A program made the position numbers and the translations under genes. Positions 39,055 through 49,062 of a stretch of 64,000 bases of DNA are shown piece by piece. The notes below the pieces were generated by a model. That model did no database searches. It was not told the origin of the DNA and saw only the letters and a list, made by a program, of their open reading frames with translations. The stretch spans positions 1-64,000 of the forward strand of contig NZ_RHJI01000009.1 of NCBI RefSeq assembly GCF_004211955.1, given 5' to 3'. This DNA comes from Escherichia sp. E1V33. GTDB taxonomy: Bacteria > Pseudomonadota > Gammaproteobacteria > Enterobacterales > Enterobacteriaceae. Every line of letters begins with the position of its first letter. The stretch's first letter is position 1.

Positions 39055-40137
39055 TTAGCGAATTGCTATTTCCGTTTCTGCATCAAAGAAATGACATTTA
39101 GTCATATCAAAATGAATAGTGATATTTTCTCCTGCATGATAATCATTTAACGCACCAGCACGGACCACTAACTCGTGCCCCCCAACCGTGGTGTAGAGCA
39201 TAAATTCCGCACCGGTTAATTCTGCCACGCTAATTTTGGCGGAGATGTTATTTTCCTCTTGCGCGTCCGGATGAATATCTTCCGGGCGTATTCCCATCAC
39301 GATGGGCTTATGCAAACTTTCCTGTGTTTTCAGAACCGCTAATTTCTCTTCGGGAATGGTTAATTTAAGCGTTTCCGTAACGAATTTATCGCCATCGATC
39401 GTGCCGCGAATAAAATTCATCGCCGGTGATCCAATAAATCCGGCAACAAACATATTCGCCGGTTGGTTATAAACCGTTTTCGGTGCCCCCACCTGCTGAA
39501 CAATCCCATCCTTCATAATCACAATCCGCGTCGCCATGGTCATCGCTTCGGTCTGATCGTGGGTCACGTAAATCATGGTAGTGTTCAGTTTCTGATGCAG
39601 CTTGCTGATCTCTGCGCGCATTTGCACACGCAGCTTTGCATCAAGGTTAGAGAGCGGTTCATCCATTAAAAACACACCCGCTTCGCGCACAATCGCCCGC
39701 CCGAGCGCCACACGCTGGCGTTGCCCGCCGGAAAGCGCCCCCGGCTTGCGTTTCAGGTACTCACGCAGGCCGAGAATTTGCGCCGCCCAGTTCACCCGCT
39801 CATCAATCACCTCTTTAGCGATTTTTTGCATCTTCAGGCCAAACGCCATGTTGTCGTAGACCGTCATATGCGGATACAGCGCGTAGTTCTGGAACACCAT
39901 CGCAATATTGCGCGCTTTGGCTGGAACGTCATTCATTCGTTTGCCGTCGATCAACAGATCGCCGCCGCTGATCTCCTCAAGCCCGGCAATCATGCGCAGG
40001 GTGGTCGACTTACCGCAGCCCGACGGGCCGACAAACACGATGAACTCTTTATCGGCAATTTCCAGGTTGAAGTTCTTCACCACATGCACCTGGTTATCGT
40101 AGATTTTTTGAATATGTTGTAACGAAAGCTGAGCCAT
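39055..40137 (-). CDS. ycjV: YcjV, sugar ABC transporter ATPase (intact)
   Basis: 360 residues of the MalK/UgpC type. Walker A is GPSGCGKST (37-45), signature LSGGQRQRVALGRA, Walker B VFLMDEPLSNLD, switch His in YVTHD, plus the C-terminal regulatory beta domain (RPEDIHPD). It energises the YcjN-YcjO-YcjP importer. In K-12 ycjV is annotated as a pseudogene; here the frame is complete with all motifs, so the transporter should be self-sufficient. Confidence 0.93.
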   Translation of the reverse strand: MAQLSLQHIQKIYDNQVHVVKNFNLEIADKEFIVFVGPSGCGKSTTLRMIAGLEEISGGDLLIDGKRMNDVPAKARNIAMVFQNYALYPHMTVYDNMAFGLKMQKIAKEVIDERVNWAAQILGLREYLKRKPGALSGGQRQRVALGRAIVREAGVFLMDEPLSNLDAKLRVQMRAEISKLHQKLNTTMIYVTHDQTEAMTMATRIVIMKDGIVQQVGAPKTVYNQPANMFVAGFIGSPAMNFIRGTIDGDKFVTETLKLTIPEEKLAVLKTQESLHKPIVMGIRPEDIHPDAQEENNISAKISVAELTGAEFMLYTTVGGHELVVRAGALNDYHAGENITIHFDMTKCHFFDAETEIAIR

Positions 40138-40150
40138 GTTGATTCCTTTG

Positions 40151-40810
40151 CTATACGTTTTTCCAGAAGGCCGATAACCGCGACCAGGTCAGGGAGTCCG
40201 TTGAGGGCAACAATAATTGCGCCCCGGTTAAGCCTGCGCCGATCCCCACCGAGCGCATACCGCTGGCGTTAATGGCGTCAATGCCCGCCTGCGCATCTTC
40301 AATGCCGATACATGCCTGTGGCGGCACGCCTAGCCCGGCACAGGCGGCGAGAAAGATTTCCGGATCCGGTTTCGAGTTTTTAAGTTGGGAAGCATCCGCG
40401 CAGAAGGTGAAAAACTCCCGAAGCTCCAGCGCCGCTAAAATCGTCGGCGCATTCAGGGAGACAGAAGCCAGCCCTACCGGGATCTGCTGTGCGCGGAGAT
40501 CTGCCAGCAAAGGCCGGATCCCCGGCAGAACGGCATTAACCGTCAGTTCGCGCAGTGAGTGGACGTAGAGCAGATTTTTGCGATACGCCAGTTGCGCCCG
40601 CTCCTGCGAGTTAAAGTCGCCCTCTTTGCCCCCGTGTTGCAGAATTCTCCGCAGGGATTCATCGCGGCTGATCCCTTTTAGCGTTTCGTTAAACTGCGCA
40701 TCAATGTTGATGCCAATTTCAGCAGCAATCTGCTGCCACGCCTTGAAATGCAGATGCGCGGTATCGGTGATTACACCATCCAGGTCGAAAACTACTCCTT
40801 GCAGTTTCAT
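40151..40810 (-). CDS. ycjU: Beta-phosphoglucomutase
   Basis: 219 residues, HAD superfamily. The nucleophile motif is FDLDGVITD with Asp9 and Asp11, and later motifs are [16 protein letters not shown] and GIEDAQAG. It converts beta-glucose-1-phosphate to glucose-6-phosphate (gene also called pgmB). This is the product of the kojibiose phosphorylase YcjT encoded just upstream, with four-base overlap (40807-40810). Confidence 0.96.
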   Translation of the reverse strand: MKLQGVVFDLDGVITDTAHLHFKAWQQIAAEIGINIDAQFNETLKGISRDESLRRILQHGGKEGDFNSQERAQLAYRKNLLYVHSLRELTVNAVLPGIRPLLADLRAQQIPVGLASVSLNAPTILAALELREFFTFCADASQLKNSKPDPEIFLAACAGLGVPPQACIGIEDAQAGIDAINASGMRSVGIGAGLTGAQLLLPSTDSLTWSRLSAFWKNV

Positions 40811-43074
40811 TCATCCTCCTGATGTGTGGTAGCGGTCCCATTGAAGGGCAAAATAAAATCGCCCAAACAGAAAACAGATTCTTCAGCCACGGAAATAAGC
40901 TGACCGTTCAAACGCAGTGAAACGGGCGCAGAAGTTCGAATCGCAATACGCTGCGCGTCGAGCGTGATCTGTAATTCGCAGCCCTGCCAGAACATAGGGA
41001 AACTCAACCGTCGCCACTGCTCAGGTAACGCCGGATTCAGATGTAATTCACCGTTGCGCACGCTCACCCCGGCAAAACCCTGAATCGCCCCCAGCCAGAT
41101 AGCGCCAGTTGCGGCAGCGTGGATACCGTCGTCACAGCTATGCGGATCAGCACCAAGATCGATTTCAGTCCCCTCGCGCCAGAATTGATAACTCTGCGCC
41201 AGCAGGCCACAACGTGCGGCGACAATACCGTGGATCGCTTTACTCAACGAAGAGTCGTGAATGGTGCGCGGTTCATAAAATTGCAGATTGGCAAGACACG
41301 ATGCCGCTGAGAACTGCTCCGGCAATATATAATTGAGCATCACCACATCAGCTTGTTTGAGGATCTGCATCTCGTTCACTTCTGCGCGTGAATAATCCAG
41401 CAGAATGGTTTGCTTCCCCGCCGCCGCTTTGTATTTCGCCAGATTAATTGTCGGTTTCGCCATAAACGAATCATCCTGCGGCAAAACGCCGTCTGGCTGA
41501 GTTTCTGGCAACCGCAGTTCTTTGAGGAACATTTCGGCACGATAAATAAATGCGTCGTCGCTACAGCCGAACTGGCGGGCAATATTCAGCGCCTGTTGGA
41601 CGTTGTAGCGGGCCATATAGCTGGTGTATGCGTTATTATTGACATGTTCGGTATATTCGTCTGGCCCAATAACATCATGAATTTCCAGACGATTGTTAAC
41701 TCTCACCGCGCGGCTAATCCAGAATTTCGCAGTTTCCAGCAGTAGCGCCATGCCTTCGTGAGCGATGAAGCTTTCATCTCCCGTTGCCTGCCAGTATTGA
41801 ATGACAGCCCAGGCGATATCTGCGACCAGATGATGTTCAGCCTGCGCCGAGGCCACTTTTTGCCGCAGTCCGGTGCGGATGTTAATGGCGGCAAATTCCG
41901 GCGTCTCTTCTTCGCCGCTGCGCGCGCTCTCCCACGGAAACAGCGCGCCCTGCCAACCATTGCGTCGCGCTTTCTCCTGCGCGCCAGGCAAGTTGTGCCA
42001 GCGATAACGCAGTAAACTTCGGGCCACCGTCGGATCGCTAAACAGATGAAACGGTAGCAAGAATACTTCTGTATCCCAGAAAACGTGGCCTTTGTAGCCT
42101 TCTCCGGTTAAGCCTTTTGCCGCAATACTGCTGCGCTCGTCGTGAGCAGGCGTCATGATGCGCAGATGATAAAGCGCATAATCTAACGCTTGCTGATCGT
42201 GCGCATCGCCGCCGTTTACCGTGATACGACGTTTCTGCCACCATTGACGCCAGTTTTCTGTTGATGCTGCAAGAAATTGGTCGTAACTCTGCTGTGCGCA
42301 CATTTCAAGCTGACGAAGCGACGCGCCACCCCACTCGTCTAAAGCGGTTTGTCGGTCATCCCGCCAGTCGATCCACACCAGTTTTTGCAGCGTCAGCGTC
42401 TCGCCTGCGTGAAGCTGCGCGCTGGTATGTTGCAGTAAACGGCGCTCTTTGGCGGTATAGCATTGCTGAACGTCACCGCTCACCTTACAGCAACAGCTGA
42501 TGGCCACATCATTGCGTCCATCCTGGGTGGTGTAGATCCCCTGCATGAGATGCTGACCAAACACCCGCACCTGGGTTTCGTCGAGATGCTGGCGACCGTG
42601 GTTGGTTTGCGTGGCGTCAATGCCTGTTGAAATCAGCACTGACGCGTCGGCGTCCAGTGGAGTAATAGTGATTTCCAGCGCAATGAGCGGCAGTTGGTCT
42701 GCCGAAACAAAGCGACGGCTGGCAATGGTGTAACCAGTGCCGTTGCTGGTACGCCAGACAACGCTACGGCGTAATTCTCCACTGGCAAAGTCAAGTTCAC
42801 GCTGCCATGTTTCGCGGGATAACGAGAAAATCTCGCCATTGAGTGAAAGGTCCATCCCTACCACATCAGGCAGGTTCACCAGTTCGTTGATTTCACCTTT
42901 ACCCGCCCGATGATAAAGCCCCGCCAGATACATGCCGCGCGTCTGGCGTGTGTAATCTTCTTCATGGCTGGCGCGAAGTCCAAGATAGCCGTTCCCCTGC
43001 GCCATCAGCGAAGCATATTTGTTCAGGGTATGCTGGCTGAAATGGGGTTCTGATAACGTTACTGGCCTGGTCAT
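40807..43074 (-). CDS. ycjT: Kojibiose phosphorylase (GH65)
   Basis: 755 residues, glycoside hydrolase family 65. It splits kojibiose (alpha-1,2-glucobiose) with phosphate to beta-glucose-1-phosphate and glucose, as shown for the K-12 protein. The (alpha/alpha)6 barrel is seen around [17 protein letters not shown] and the catalytic-acid region [19 protein letters not shown], with the phosphate-binding tail [11 protein letters not shown]. Overlaps ycjS by four bases. Confidence 0.95.
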   Translation of the reverse strand: MTRPVTLSEPHFSQHTLNKYASLMAQGNGYLGLRASHEEDYTRQTRGMYLAGLYHRAGKGEINELVNLPDVVGMDLSLNGEIFSLSRETWQRELDFASGELRRSVVWRTSNGTGYTIASRRFVSADQLPLIALEITITPLDADASVLISTGIDATQTNHGRQHLDETQVRVFGQHLMQGIYTTQDGRNDVAISCCCKVSGDVQQCYTAKERRLLQHTSAQLHAGETLTLQKLVWIDWRDDRQTALDEWGGASLRQLEMCAQQSYDQFLAASTENWRQWWQKRRITVNGGDAHDQQALDYALYHLRIMTPAHDERSSIAAKGLTGEGYKGHVFWDTEVFLLPFHLFSDPTVARSLLRYRWHNLPGAQEKARRNGWQGALFPWESARSGEEETPEFAAINIRTGLRQKVASAQAEHHLVADIAWAVIQYWQATGDESFIAHEGMALLLETAKFWISRAVRVNNRLEIHDVIGPDEYTEHVNNNAYTSYMARYNVQQALNIARQFGCSDDAFIYRAEMFLKELRLPETQPDGVLPQDDSFMAKPTINLAKYKAAAGKQTILLDYSRAEVNEMQILKQADVVMLNYILPEQFSAASCLANLQFYEPRTIHDSSLSKAIHGIVAARCGLLAQSYQFWREGTEIDLGADPHSCDDGIHAAATGAIWLGAIQGFAGVSVRNGELHLNPALPEQWRRLSFPMFWQGCELQITLDAQRIAIRTSAPVSLRLNGQLISVAEESVFCLGDFILPFNGTATTHQEDE
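40826..40841 (-). promoter_or_regulatory. Candidate YcjW operator, internal copy
   Basis: GTGGTAGCGGTCCCAT is identical to 50754-50769 at the ycjM promoter. It lies in the last codons of ycjT, just before ycjU. TGGTAGCG/GTCCCA is an imperfect palindrome with central CG, typical of LacI-family operators. Confidence 0.65.
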
Positions 43075-44126
43075 AATTCCACACGCGTCCCTGTTTCTGC
43101 GGATTGATAAAGCGCCGCCACCAGTTGCTGGATGATGTACCCCTGCTCTGCGTCGGCTATCATCACGGGTTTGCCCTGTACGTGATTGATAAAGGCTTCC
43201 ATGCTGCGCAAATGGCGGTTGTCGTCTGCCATTTCCCGTTGCATCAGCGTCATTAACTCACCGTTGTTATCGGTATAGATATGTGCCGGAAACAGCGTCG
43301 CCCCTGCCTTATCGCCACAAAAGCTGACGTTCATAATCGACTGTTCGCGGATGTTGAGTGCAAATGACGTTTCCAGCCACAGAATGCCGCCGTTATGAAA
43401 TTCAATGGTGCCAAACAACGAATCTTCGACACTGTAAGTTGCCGGGTCCCACTCGCCAAACTGACCGCAGCTCTTTTGCGTGCCGATTTTTTGAAAACTG
43501 TGCGCAGTCACGCTTTTCACCGCCGGAAAGCCCAGCACATACATCGCCGCATCCAGCATATGAATACCGATGTCGATAAGCGGCCCGCCCCCCTGCAGTT
43601 CTTTATTGGTAAAGACGCCCCAGCCGGGAACGCCGCAGCGACGCAGGGCGCGGGCGGTGGTAACGTAAATCTCTCCCAAAACGCCGTTGGTCACCTGTTC
43701 ACGCAGTTGTTGCGTATCGAGCGCAAAACGATGGTGAAAGTCATAGGCCAGCACCTTGCCCTGTTTGCGCGCGGTATCGCACATTTCCCGCGCCTGTTCT
43801 GGCGTCATGGCGGGCGGTTTTTCGCACATCACATGGCAGCCCGCTTCCAGCGCCATCAGGGTATGTTCGTAATGAAAACGGTTAGGTGAGCAGACACTAA
43901 CCACATCAGGTTTCACCGCCAGCAGCATGGTCTGCGGATCGTCCCACACGGATGCATTACCGTATTTATCTGCCAGCGCCTGCGCCTGGGAAAGGCGGCT
44001 GTCACAGACAGCCACCAGTTCCAGATCGTTGCGGGTGCAGTAGTACGAAGCATGAACTTTATCCGCCACCTGGCCCGCGCCTATTATCGCGATCCGCAGC
44101 GGAGAGCTTGTCATTGCACTTTTCAC
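43071..44126 (-). CDS. ycjS: YcjS, NAD-dependent sugar 3-dehydrogenase (Gfo/Idh/MocA)
   Basis: 351 residues. The N-terminal Rossmann motif is IIGAGQVADKVH, and the family EKP motif appears in MCEKPPAM. In K-12 YcjS oxidises or reduces the 3-position of glucosides as part of a glucoside/guloside interconversion path with YcjQ and YcjR. Overlaps ycjT and follows ycjR by nine bases. Confidence 0.94.
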   Translation of the reverse strand: MKSAMTSSPLRIAIIGAGQVADKVHASYYCTRNDLELVAVCDSRLSQAQALADKYGNASVWDDPQTMLLAVKPDVVSVCSPNRFHYEHTLMALEAGCHVMCEKPPAMTPEQAREMCDTARKQGKVLAYDFHHRFALDTQQLREQVTNGVLGEIYVTTARALRRCGVPGWGVFTNKELQGGGPLIDIGIHMLDAAMYVLGFPAVKSVTAHSFQKIGTQKSCGQFGEWDPATYSVEDSLFGTIEFHNGGILWLETSFALNIREQSIMNVSFCGDKAGATLFPAHIYTDNNGELMTLMQREMADDNRHLRSMEAFINHVQGKPVMIADAEQGYIIQQLVAALYQSAETGTRVEL

Positions 44127-44135
44127 AAAGACCTC

Positions 44136-44924
44136 TTAGCAGGTACGCAACCAGGCCAAAGAATCACGGTACGCCTGGGCAGGATCTTCTGCCCGGATAC
44201 GCCCTTCGTAAACCACATAACCCTGATAGTTATCGGCGCGCAGCTGTTCAAACAGCGCGTGGAAATCGAGGGTGCCGCTGCCCGGCTGGTAACGATGGTT
44301 ATCCGCAATATGCACATGACCGAGCAGGTCGCGGTTGTCGTGCAGCGCCTGCGCGAGGTTATCTTCTTCGATATTCATGTGATAGAAATCGCCGATAATC
44401 TGCACATGTTTAAGATTGTTTTCGACGATGTAACGACGAGCATCGGCGAGGGTGTTGATCATGTGATCCTGATAGCGGTTTAACGGTTCGAGATACACCA
44501 CAGTTCCGGTACGCGCGGCTACCTGTTCCAGTACGCGCAGGGAATCACTCACCATTTTACGATCTCCGTCCAGGCTGCGCGGCGAGGTCATCGGCGGTAA
44601 GCGGAAGGTAAACATGCCCCATGCTGCCGGAACGACGATACCTTTTCCCCCCACTTCGGCCAGCGCTTCGAGAATGCGCTCGATCTGCTTTAAACCATTA
44701 AGACGACGCTCTTCGATAAAGTCGCCAATCCAGCCGTCATAGCCGCCGCAGGCGGTGGTCACCGGTAAACCGGTTTCTTTGATCGCCGCTTTGACTTCTT
44801 CGATGTTGTTGACCAGCAGTTTGCCGTCAATCTCAAAACCATCGAAGCCCATCGCTTTGATATAACGAAATTTCTCCAGAATGTTTTCCGGAAAGAACGC
44901 CTGATTCTGTGTGCCTATTTTCAT
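44136..44924 (-). CDS. ycjR: YcjR, 3-dehydro-guloside 4-epimerase
   Basis: 262 residues, a metal-dependent TIM-barrel of the xylose isomerase-like epimerase family (GFDGFEIDGK, VYLEPLNRYQDH, IIGDFYHMNIEE, HIADNHRYQPGSG). The K-12 enzyme epimerises C4 of 3-keto-gulosides. Metal ligands are likely the Glu, Asp and His in these motifs. Part of the operon; 17 bases after ycjQ. Confidence 0.94.
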   Translation of the reverse strand: MKIGTQNQAFFPENILEKFRYIKAMGFDGFEIDGKLLVNNIEEVKAAIKETGLPVTTACGGYDGWIGDFIEERRLNGLKQIERILEALAEVGGKGIVVPAAWGMFTFRLPPMTSPRSLDGDRKMVSDSLRVLEQVAARTGTVVYLEPLNRYQDHMINTLADARRYIVENNLKHVQIIGDFYHMNIEEDNLAQALHDNRDLLGHVHIADNHRYQPGSGTLDFHALFEQLRADNYQGYVVYEGRIRAEDPAQAYRDSLAWLRTC

Positions 44925-44941
44925 TTTTTCATTCCTTTGAA

Positions 44942-45994
44942 TTAAAACGTAACGCCCATTTTGATGCTCTGTTCCGGATGCTGGTCGACATACTGCATGT
45001 AACTTTCCGGGCTATTGGCAAAGGTCACCACCGGGTCGATTAAATCTTCGCAATTCAGATAACCGTTCATCAGCAGCTCCCAACAGGTTTCTTCAATACG
45101 CTTACGGCTCCAGCGTGGATAATCCGGGTTCGGTTCGCTGCACGCGCGAGAGAAAACAATTTTTGCGTTATTGAAATGCGCTTCGCGTCCGAGGTTAAAA
45201 CCTTCGGCAAACGGTTTGGCAAATGCGACATACGAAATGGTGCCGCCATAAGCCAGGCCACGCAGCGCCGATTGCAGCGCGTCGGCGTAGCCACTGGTTT
45301 CGATAATCACATCAGCACCCTGCTTGCCGGTCAGCGTTTTGATCTCTTTACCTACGTCAGTGCCAATGGGGTTAAGGCAGAAATCCGCGCCGTGGCGACG
45401 GGCAATATCACATCGATGGGCGATAGGATCGACGCCAATCACCACCGACGCGCCAGCGCGTTTAGCCAGTTGGATGGCAATTTGACCGATCGCGCCAAGC
45501 CCTACCACCACTACAAAATCCCCTACGCGTACGTTGGCATCGCGAACGCCACTCATGGCGAACTGCGCCGGGTCGTAGCAGACGGCGTTTTTCCAGGAGC
45601 TGCCTTCCGGCATTTTGCGCAACTTGTAGTTATTCACTGCGTTAATGATGACCGTCTCGGAGAGCGGGCCGTAGCCGCATACGCTGTCGCCCACCGCGTA
45701 GTCGGTAACGTCGCTGCCGCACTCGATAATGTCGCCAACCACCATGTTGCCAAGCTGGAATTTGCCAAACTCAATGCCGCGCGGCGCATCTGCCGGACGC
45801 GGGGTGAACATCTGCCACTCGCCGTTAAAGTCTTCATCGATAAACGGGCTGGCGGCGCGGAAGTCGACCACTTCCGTTCCGTGTTTCGGTGCGCCGAAAC
45901 GCACGCGGATCTTCACTTCATTGGCTAAAATCGCCCGATCTTCATATTCAACCAGCGCAGCAACGCACGGTGCTGTGGCTACTAACTTTTTCAT
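44942..45994 (-). CDS. ycjQ: YcjQ, zinc-type guloside 3-dehydrogenase
   Basis: 350 residues, a medium-chain dehydrogenase with NAD-binding GLGAIGQIAIQLAKRAGA and an N-terminal catalytic domain. In K-12 YcjQ is an NAD-dependent D-guloside 3-dehydrogenase. The usual structural-zinc cysteine cluster of alcohol dehydrogenases is not obvious. Works with YcjR and YcjS. Confidence 0.93.
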   Translation of the reverse strand: MKKLVATAPCVAALVEYEDRAILANEVKIRVRFGAPKHGTEVVDFRAASPFIDEDFNGEWQMFTPRPADAPRGIEFGKFQLGNMVVGDIIECGSDVTDYAVGDSVCGYGPLSETVIINAVNNYKLRKMPEGSSWKNAVCYDPAQFAMSGVRDANVRVGDFVVVVGLGAIGQIAIQLAKRAGASVVIGVDPIAHRCDIARRHGADFCLNPIGTDVGKEIKTLTGKQGADVIIETSGYADALQSALRGLAYGGTISYVAFAKPFAEGFNLGREAHFNNAKIVFSRACSEPNPDYPRWSRKRIEETCWELLMNGYLNCEDLIDPVVTFANSPESYMQYVDQHPEQSIKMGVTF

Positions 45995-46024
45995 TTAAAA
46001 CTCCTTGTAAAGAAACTGGCCGCT

Positions 46025-46867
46025 TTAGCCCTTCACGCCACCGGCGGTCAAACCACTCTTAATAAAACGTTCCGAAAGCGCATACATAATCACCACCGGT
46101 AATGCGGTCACCAGCGAGGCGGCCATCATGCGTCCCCAGATGTAATCAGGCGTACTGAACAGCGCGTTCAGGCCCACAGGTAAGGTGAAATTGCTGGCGC
46201 TGGAGAGGAAAATCGACGCAAACAGATAGTCGTTCCATGCCACCATAAAGCAGTAGACGAACACGGATATCAGCCCCGACATCGCCAATGGCACGGTGAT
46301 ACGGAAGATAATTTGCAGACGGTTGAGGCCATCCATCATCGCCGCTTCTTCAATTTCATCAGGGATGGTGTCGAAGTAGCTTTTCAGCATAAACACGGCG
46401 GTGGGCAGGGTTTGCGTCACCATGGTGATGATCAGCGCCATCTCAGTGTCGTAAATGCCAAGCGCGGTGATGATTTTGAACAGCGGCACCACCAGCAAAA
46501 TGCCGGAGAACATATACACCGTGTAAAAGCTGGCGTTGATGGTCATTCGCCCTTTAAAGCGCAGGCGGGAAAGCGCGTAAGCCCCGAGAATGCCGAGAAA
46601 TACCGCTACCACGGAGGAAACCACCGACACCACCATGCTGTTACGGAAGTAGTCGACAAACGGGAAAATCACCGGGTTAAAAATGTCGACGTAATGCTCC
46701 AGCGTCCACTGTTGCGGCAGCAGCGTAGGATGCAGCGAGATTGCCTCTTTTGCGCTCTTGAACGAGGTCATCAGCATCACAAAAAACGGAAACAGCGTGA
46801 TGATGAGAAACAGCGCCAGCCCGCAGTAAAAACCGATACGACTGAGTGTGCGTTTATTTGTTGCCAT
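46025..46867 (-). CDS. ycjP: YcjP, ABC sugar transporter permease
   Basis: 280 residues with six membrane spans; MalG type. The ATPase-contact EAA loop is EEAAMMDGLNRLQIIFRITVPLA. Overlaps ycjO by 14 bases. Inner-membrane partner of YcjO. Confidence 0.95.
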   Translation of the reverse strand: MATNKRTLSRIGFYCGLALFLIITLFPFFVMLMTSFKSAKEAISLHPTLLPQQWTLEHYVDIFNPVIFPFVDYFRNSMVVSVVSSVVAVFLGILGAYALSRLRFKGRMTINASFYTVYMFSGILLVVPLFKIITALGIYDTEMALIITMVTQTLPTAVFMLKSYFDTIPDEIEEAAMMDGLNRLQIIFRITVPLAMSGLISVFVYCFMVAWNDYLFASIFLSSASNFTLPVGLNALFSTPDYIWGRMMAASLVTALPVVIMYALSERFIKSGLTAGGVKG

Positions 46868-47735
46868 TGAGGTTCACCCGTTTCCTGGTCAGCAGAATGA
46901 CAGCGAAAATAATGATGAAGAGCACCACCGAGATCGCCGCCGCTTTCCCTAAGTCATTAAAGGCAAAGGCAGTTTTGTAGAGATAAACGCCGAGAATATC
47001 GACCTTGGTCGTCAGCAGATAAACGTCAGCGAACATGTAGAACATCCAGATGGTGCGCAGGGTCACCACCGTCGCCAGGACCGGCATAATCGCGGGCAGC
47101 GTGACGATGCGAAACCGCTGCCAGGCATTAGCGCCATCCATCTCTGCCGCTTCGTACAACGATTTATCAATGGTCTGCAAAATCGCCAGAAACGAGATAA
47201 AGGCATATGGGAAATAGCGCCAGATGGCGAACAGCACCACCAGCACAAAGCTACTGCCCGGATTATCGAACCACAGCGGTGCCTGCTCGTAGAGATGCAG
47301 AAGATCGACGCCGAGGTAGTTCACAATGCCGTAGCCGTTGTTGAACATGTATTTCCAGGCGAACACCAGCGAAATGGACGGCGTTACGTAGGAGAGGATC
47401 ACCAGCGAACGCGCGGTTTTGCGCAGGCGGAACTCGCGGTTGAAAAACATCGCCACCGCCAGCCCGAGCACGGTGCTGCCCGCCACTACCAGCGCGGTAT
47501 ACCAGACCGTCATCCACAGCGAATGCCAGAAGCCGGGATCGGAGAGGATACGCACATAGTTGCTCACCCCAACAAACGTTGACTCGATGTTGGGATTGAG
47601 CGGCAGACGTAAAAAACTGATTTCGATATTCGACACCATCGGCCACGCCACCAGACCGCCCAGCAGTAATAAGCTGGGCGCGAGAAGCAGCAGCGCAAAG
47701 GGCATATCGGAACGACCTGAAAAAAGCCTGTTCAT
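46854..47735 (-). CDS. ycjO: YcjO, ABC sugar transporter permease
   Basis: 293 residues, MalF-type permease with about six membrane spans (FALLLLAPSLLLLGGLVAWPM first). EAA loop: YEAAEMDGANAWQRFRIVTLPAI. Forms the membrane channel with YcjP. Twenty bases after ycjN. Confidence 0.95.
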   Translation of the reverse strand: MNRLFSGRSDMPFALLLLAPSLLLLGGLVAWPMVSNIEISFLRLPLNPNIESTFVGVSNYVRILSDPGFWHSLWMTVWYTALVVAGSTVLGLAVAMFFNREFRLRKTARSLVILSYVTPSISLVFAWKYMFNNGYGIVNYLGVDLLHLYEQAPLWFDNPGSSFVLVVLFAIWRYFPYAFISFLAILQTIDKSLYEAAEMDGANAWQRFRIVTLPAIMPVLATVVTLRTIWMFYMFADVYLLTTKVDILGVYLYKTAFAFNDLGKAAAISVVLFIIIFAVILLTRKRVNLNGNK

Positions 47736-47755
47736 TGCGGATTCCTGTCCTGGGT

Positions 47756-49048
47756 TTAGTGCTGTTCGACCAACTCATCCAGCTTTTTCTGGCTCGCTTG
47801 CAGCGTGGTAGAGAGGTCGGCTTTACCCACGGTGACGTTATGCACCATTGAACTCACCACGCCAGACCCCGTCACATCGCCCATGCGGGTAAAGTTTTTA
47901 TCCCCTACGGCACCAAAGACCTGAATATTCGGCAGTTCGCTGATTAACTGATTCGGCAGTTCACCCAGCGCCTTAATCACGTCGTTGTCTTTCCAGGTGG
48001 CGGTAGTCACCACCGCTTTGTTCACCGGCAGCGCCGCGCCTGGCGACATCATCACCCAGTCGGCAATGTTGTCTGCCTGCTCCATAAAGGTGACAAATTT
48101 TTCAGCCGCTTCGGTCTCTTCGGTCTTTTGCCCGGCGGTAATGGTCAGCGAGGTCAACATGCCGTAGACCGCAGAGTTTTTCTCGGTTGGCACCACGAAA
48201 CCGACGTTTTTCGGGTCGCCTTCTTTAATCACAGCCGGAAGGATATAGGTGGAGTAAATCGCCATCGGCGCGGTGCCGTTCATAAAGGCGTCTTTCACTT
48301 CCATGATGTCGTTAGAACCCGGCATGGTGTTGGCAGCAAGGTCGCGGTAATAGGTCAGCGCCTGCATCATCTCTGGTGTATCAAGGGTGATTTTGCCTTC
48401 GGCGTTAAAGACGTTGGCCTGGTTGGATAACGCAAACTGGGAGAAGGATTGTTCCGTCAGCACGCTTTCTGCTGTAGGCAGCGCAATACCGTATTTTTTA
48501 TTCGCCGGGTCATTCAGTTTTTGCGCGACGTCAAGCAACTGCTGCCAGTTTTTCGGCTCCTCCAGCCCGGCTTTTGCCAACACATCTTTGCGATACCAGA
48601 TACCGCCTATCCATGCGCTGACGGGAACACCGGTCCAGGCGCTGCCATCTTCGGTGCGCACAATACGCAGTACGCCATCGTAGAACGCGCCTTCACCAAC
48701 GTTGCTGATGACTGTGGCAACTGCTTCGCGATCGATAAGCTGTTCTTTGTCCATAACCTTGGCGTAGTCATGGCTGGTTTCGATGACTTCCGGCAGCGAG
48801 CCGCTACGTGAAAGGGTAATGACTTTTGTGTTATAAGCGTCCTCTTCCACGGGCACTTGTTTAACGGTGATACCTGGGTTTTCTTTTTCAAAACGGGCAA
48901 TCAATTTACTAATAACTGCCTGACGCTCCTGCTCCACCGAAGAATGCATAAATTCGATGGATACATGAGTTTTATTTTCTTCTTTACAGCCTGAAATCAG
49001 GGCGCAGGAAACCAGTGCTGATAACAGCACGATTTTTGATTTAATCAT
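47756..49048 (-). CDS. ycjN: YcjN, sugar-binding lipoprotein of the ABC importer
   Basis: 430 residues. The signal has a lipobox ALISGC with lipidated Cys21, unusual for Gram-negative sugar-binding proteins but usual for YcjN. It has the extracellular solute-binding family 1 fold (VSIEFMHSSVEQERQAVISKLIARFEKENPGI split in the N-terminus). Delivers the glycoside substrate to YcjOP with YcjV. Confidence 0.95.
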   Translation of the reverse strand: MIKSKIVLLSALVSCALISGCKEENKTHVSIEFMHSSVEQERQAVISKLIARFEKENPGITVKQVPVEEDAYNTKVITLSRSGSLPEVIETSHDYAKVMDKEQLIDREAVATVISNVGEGAFYDGVLRIVRTEDGSAWTGVPVSAWIGGIWYRKDVLAKAGLEEPKNWQQLLDVAQKLNDPANKKYGIALPTAESVLTEQSFSQFALSNQANVFNAEGKITLDTPEMMQALTYYRDLAANTMPGSNDIMEVKDAFMNGTAPMAIYSTYILPAVIKEGDPKNVGFVVPTEKNSAVYGMLTSLTITAGQKTEETEAAEKFVTFMEQADNIADWVMMSPGAALPVNKAVVTTATWKDNDVIKALGELPNQLISELPNIQVFGAVGDKNFTRMGDVTGSGVVSSMVHNVTVGKADLSTTLQASQKKLDELVEQH

Positions 49049-49062
49049 GAGATGTTCCTTTT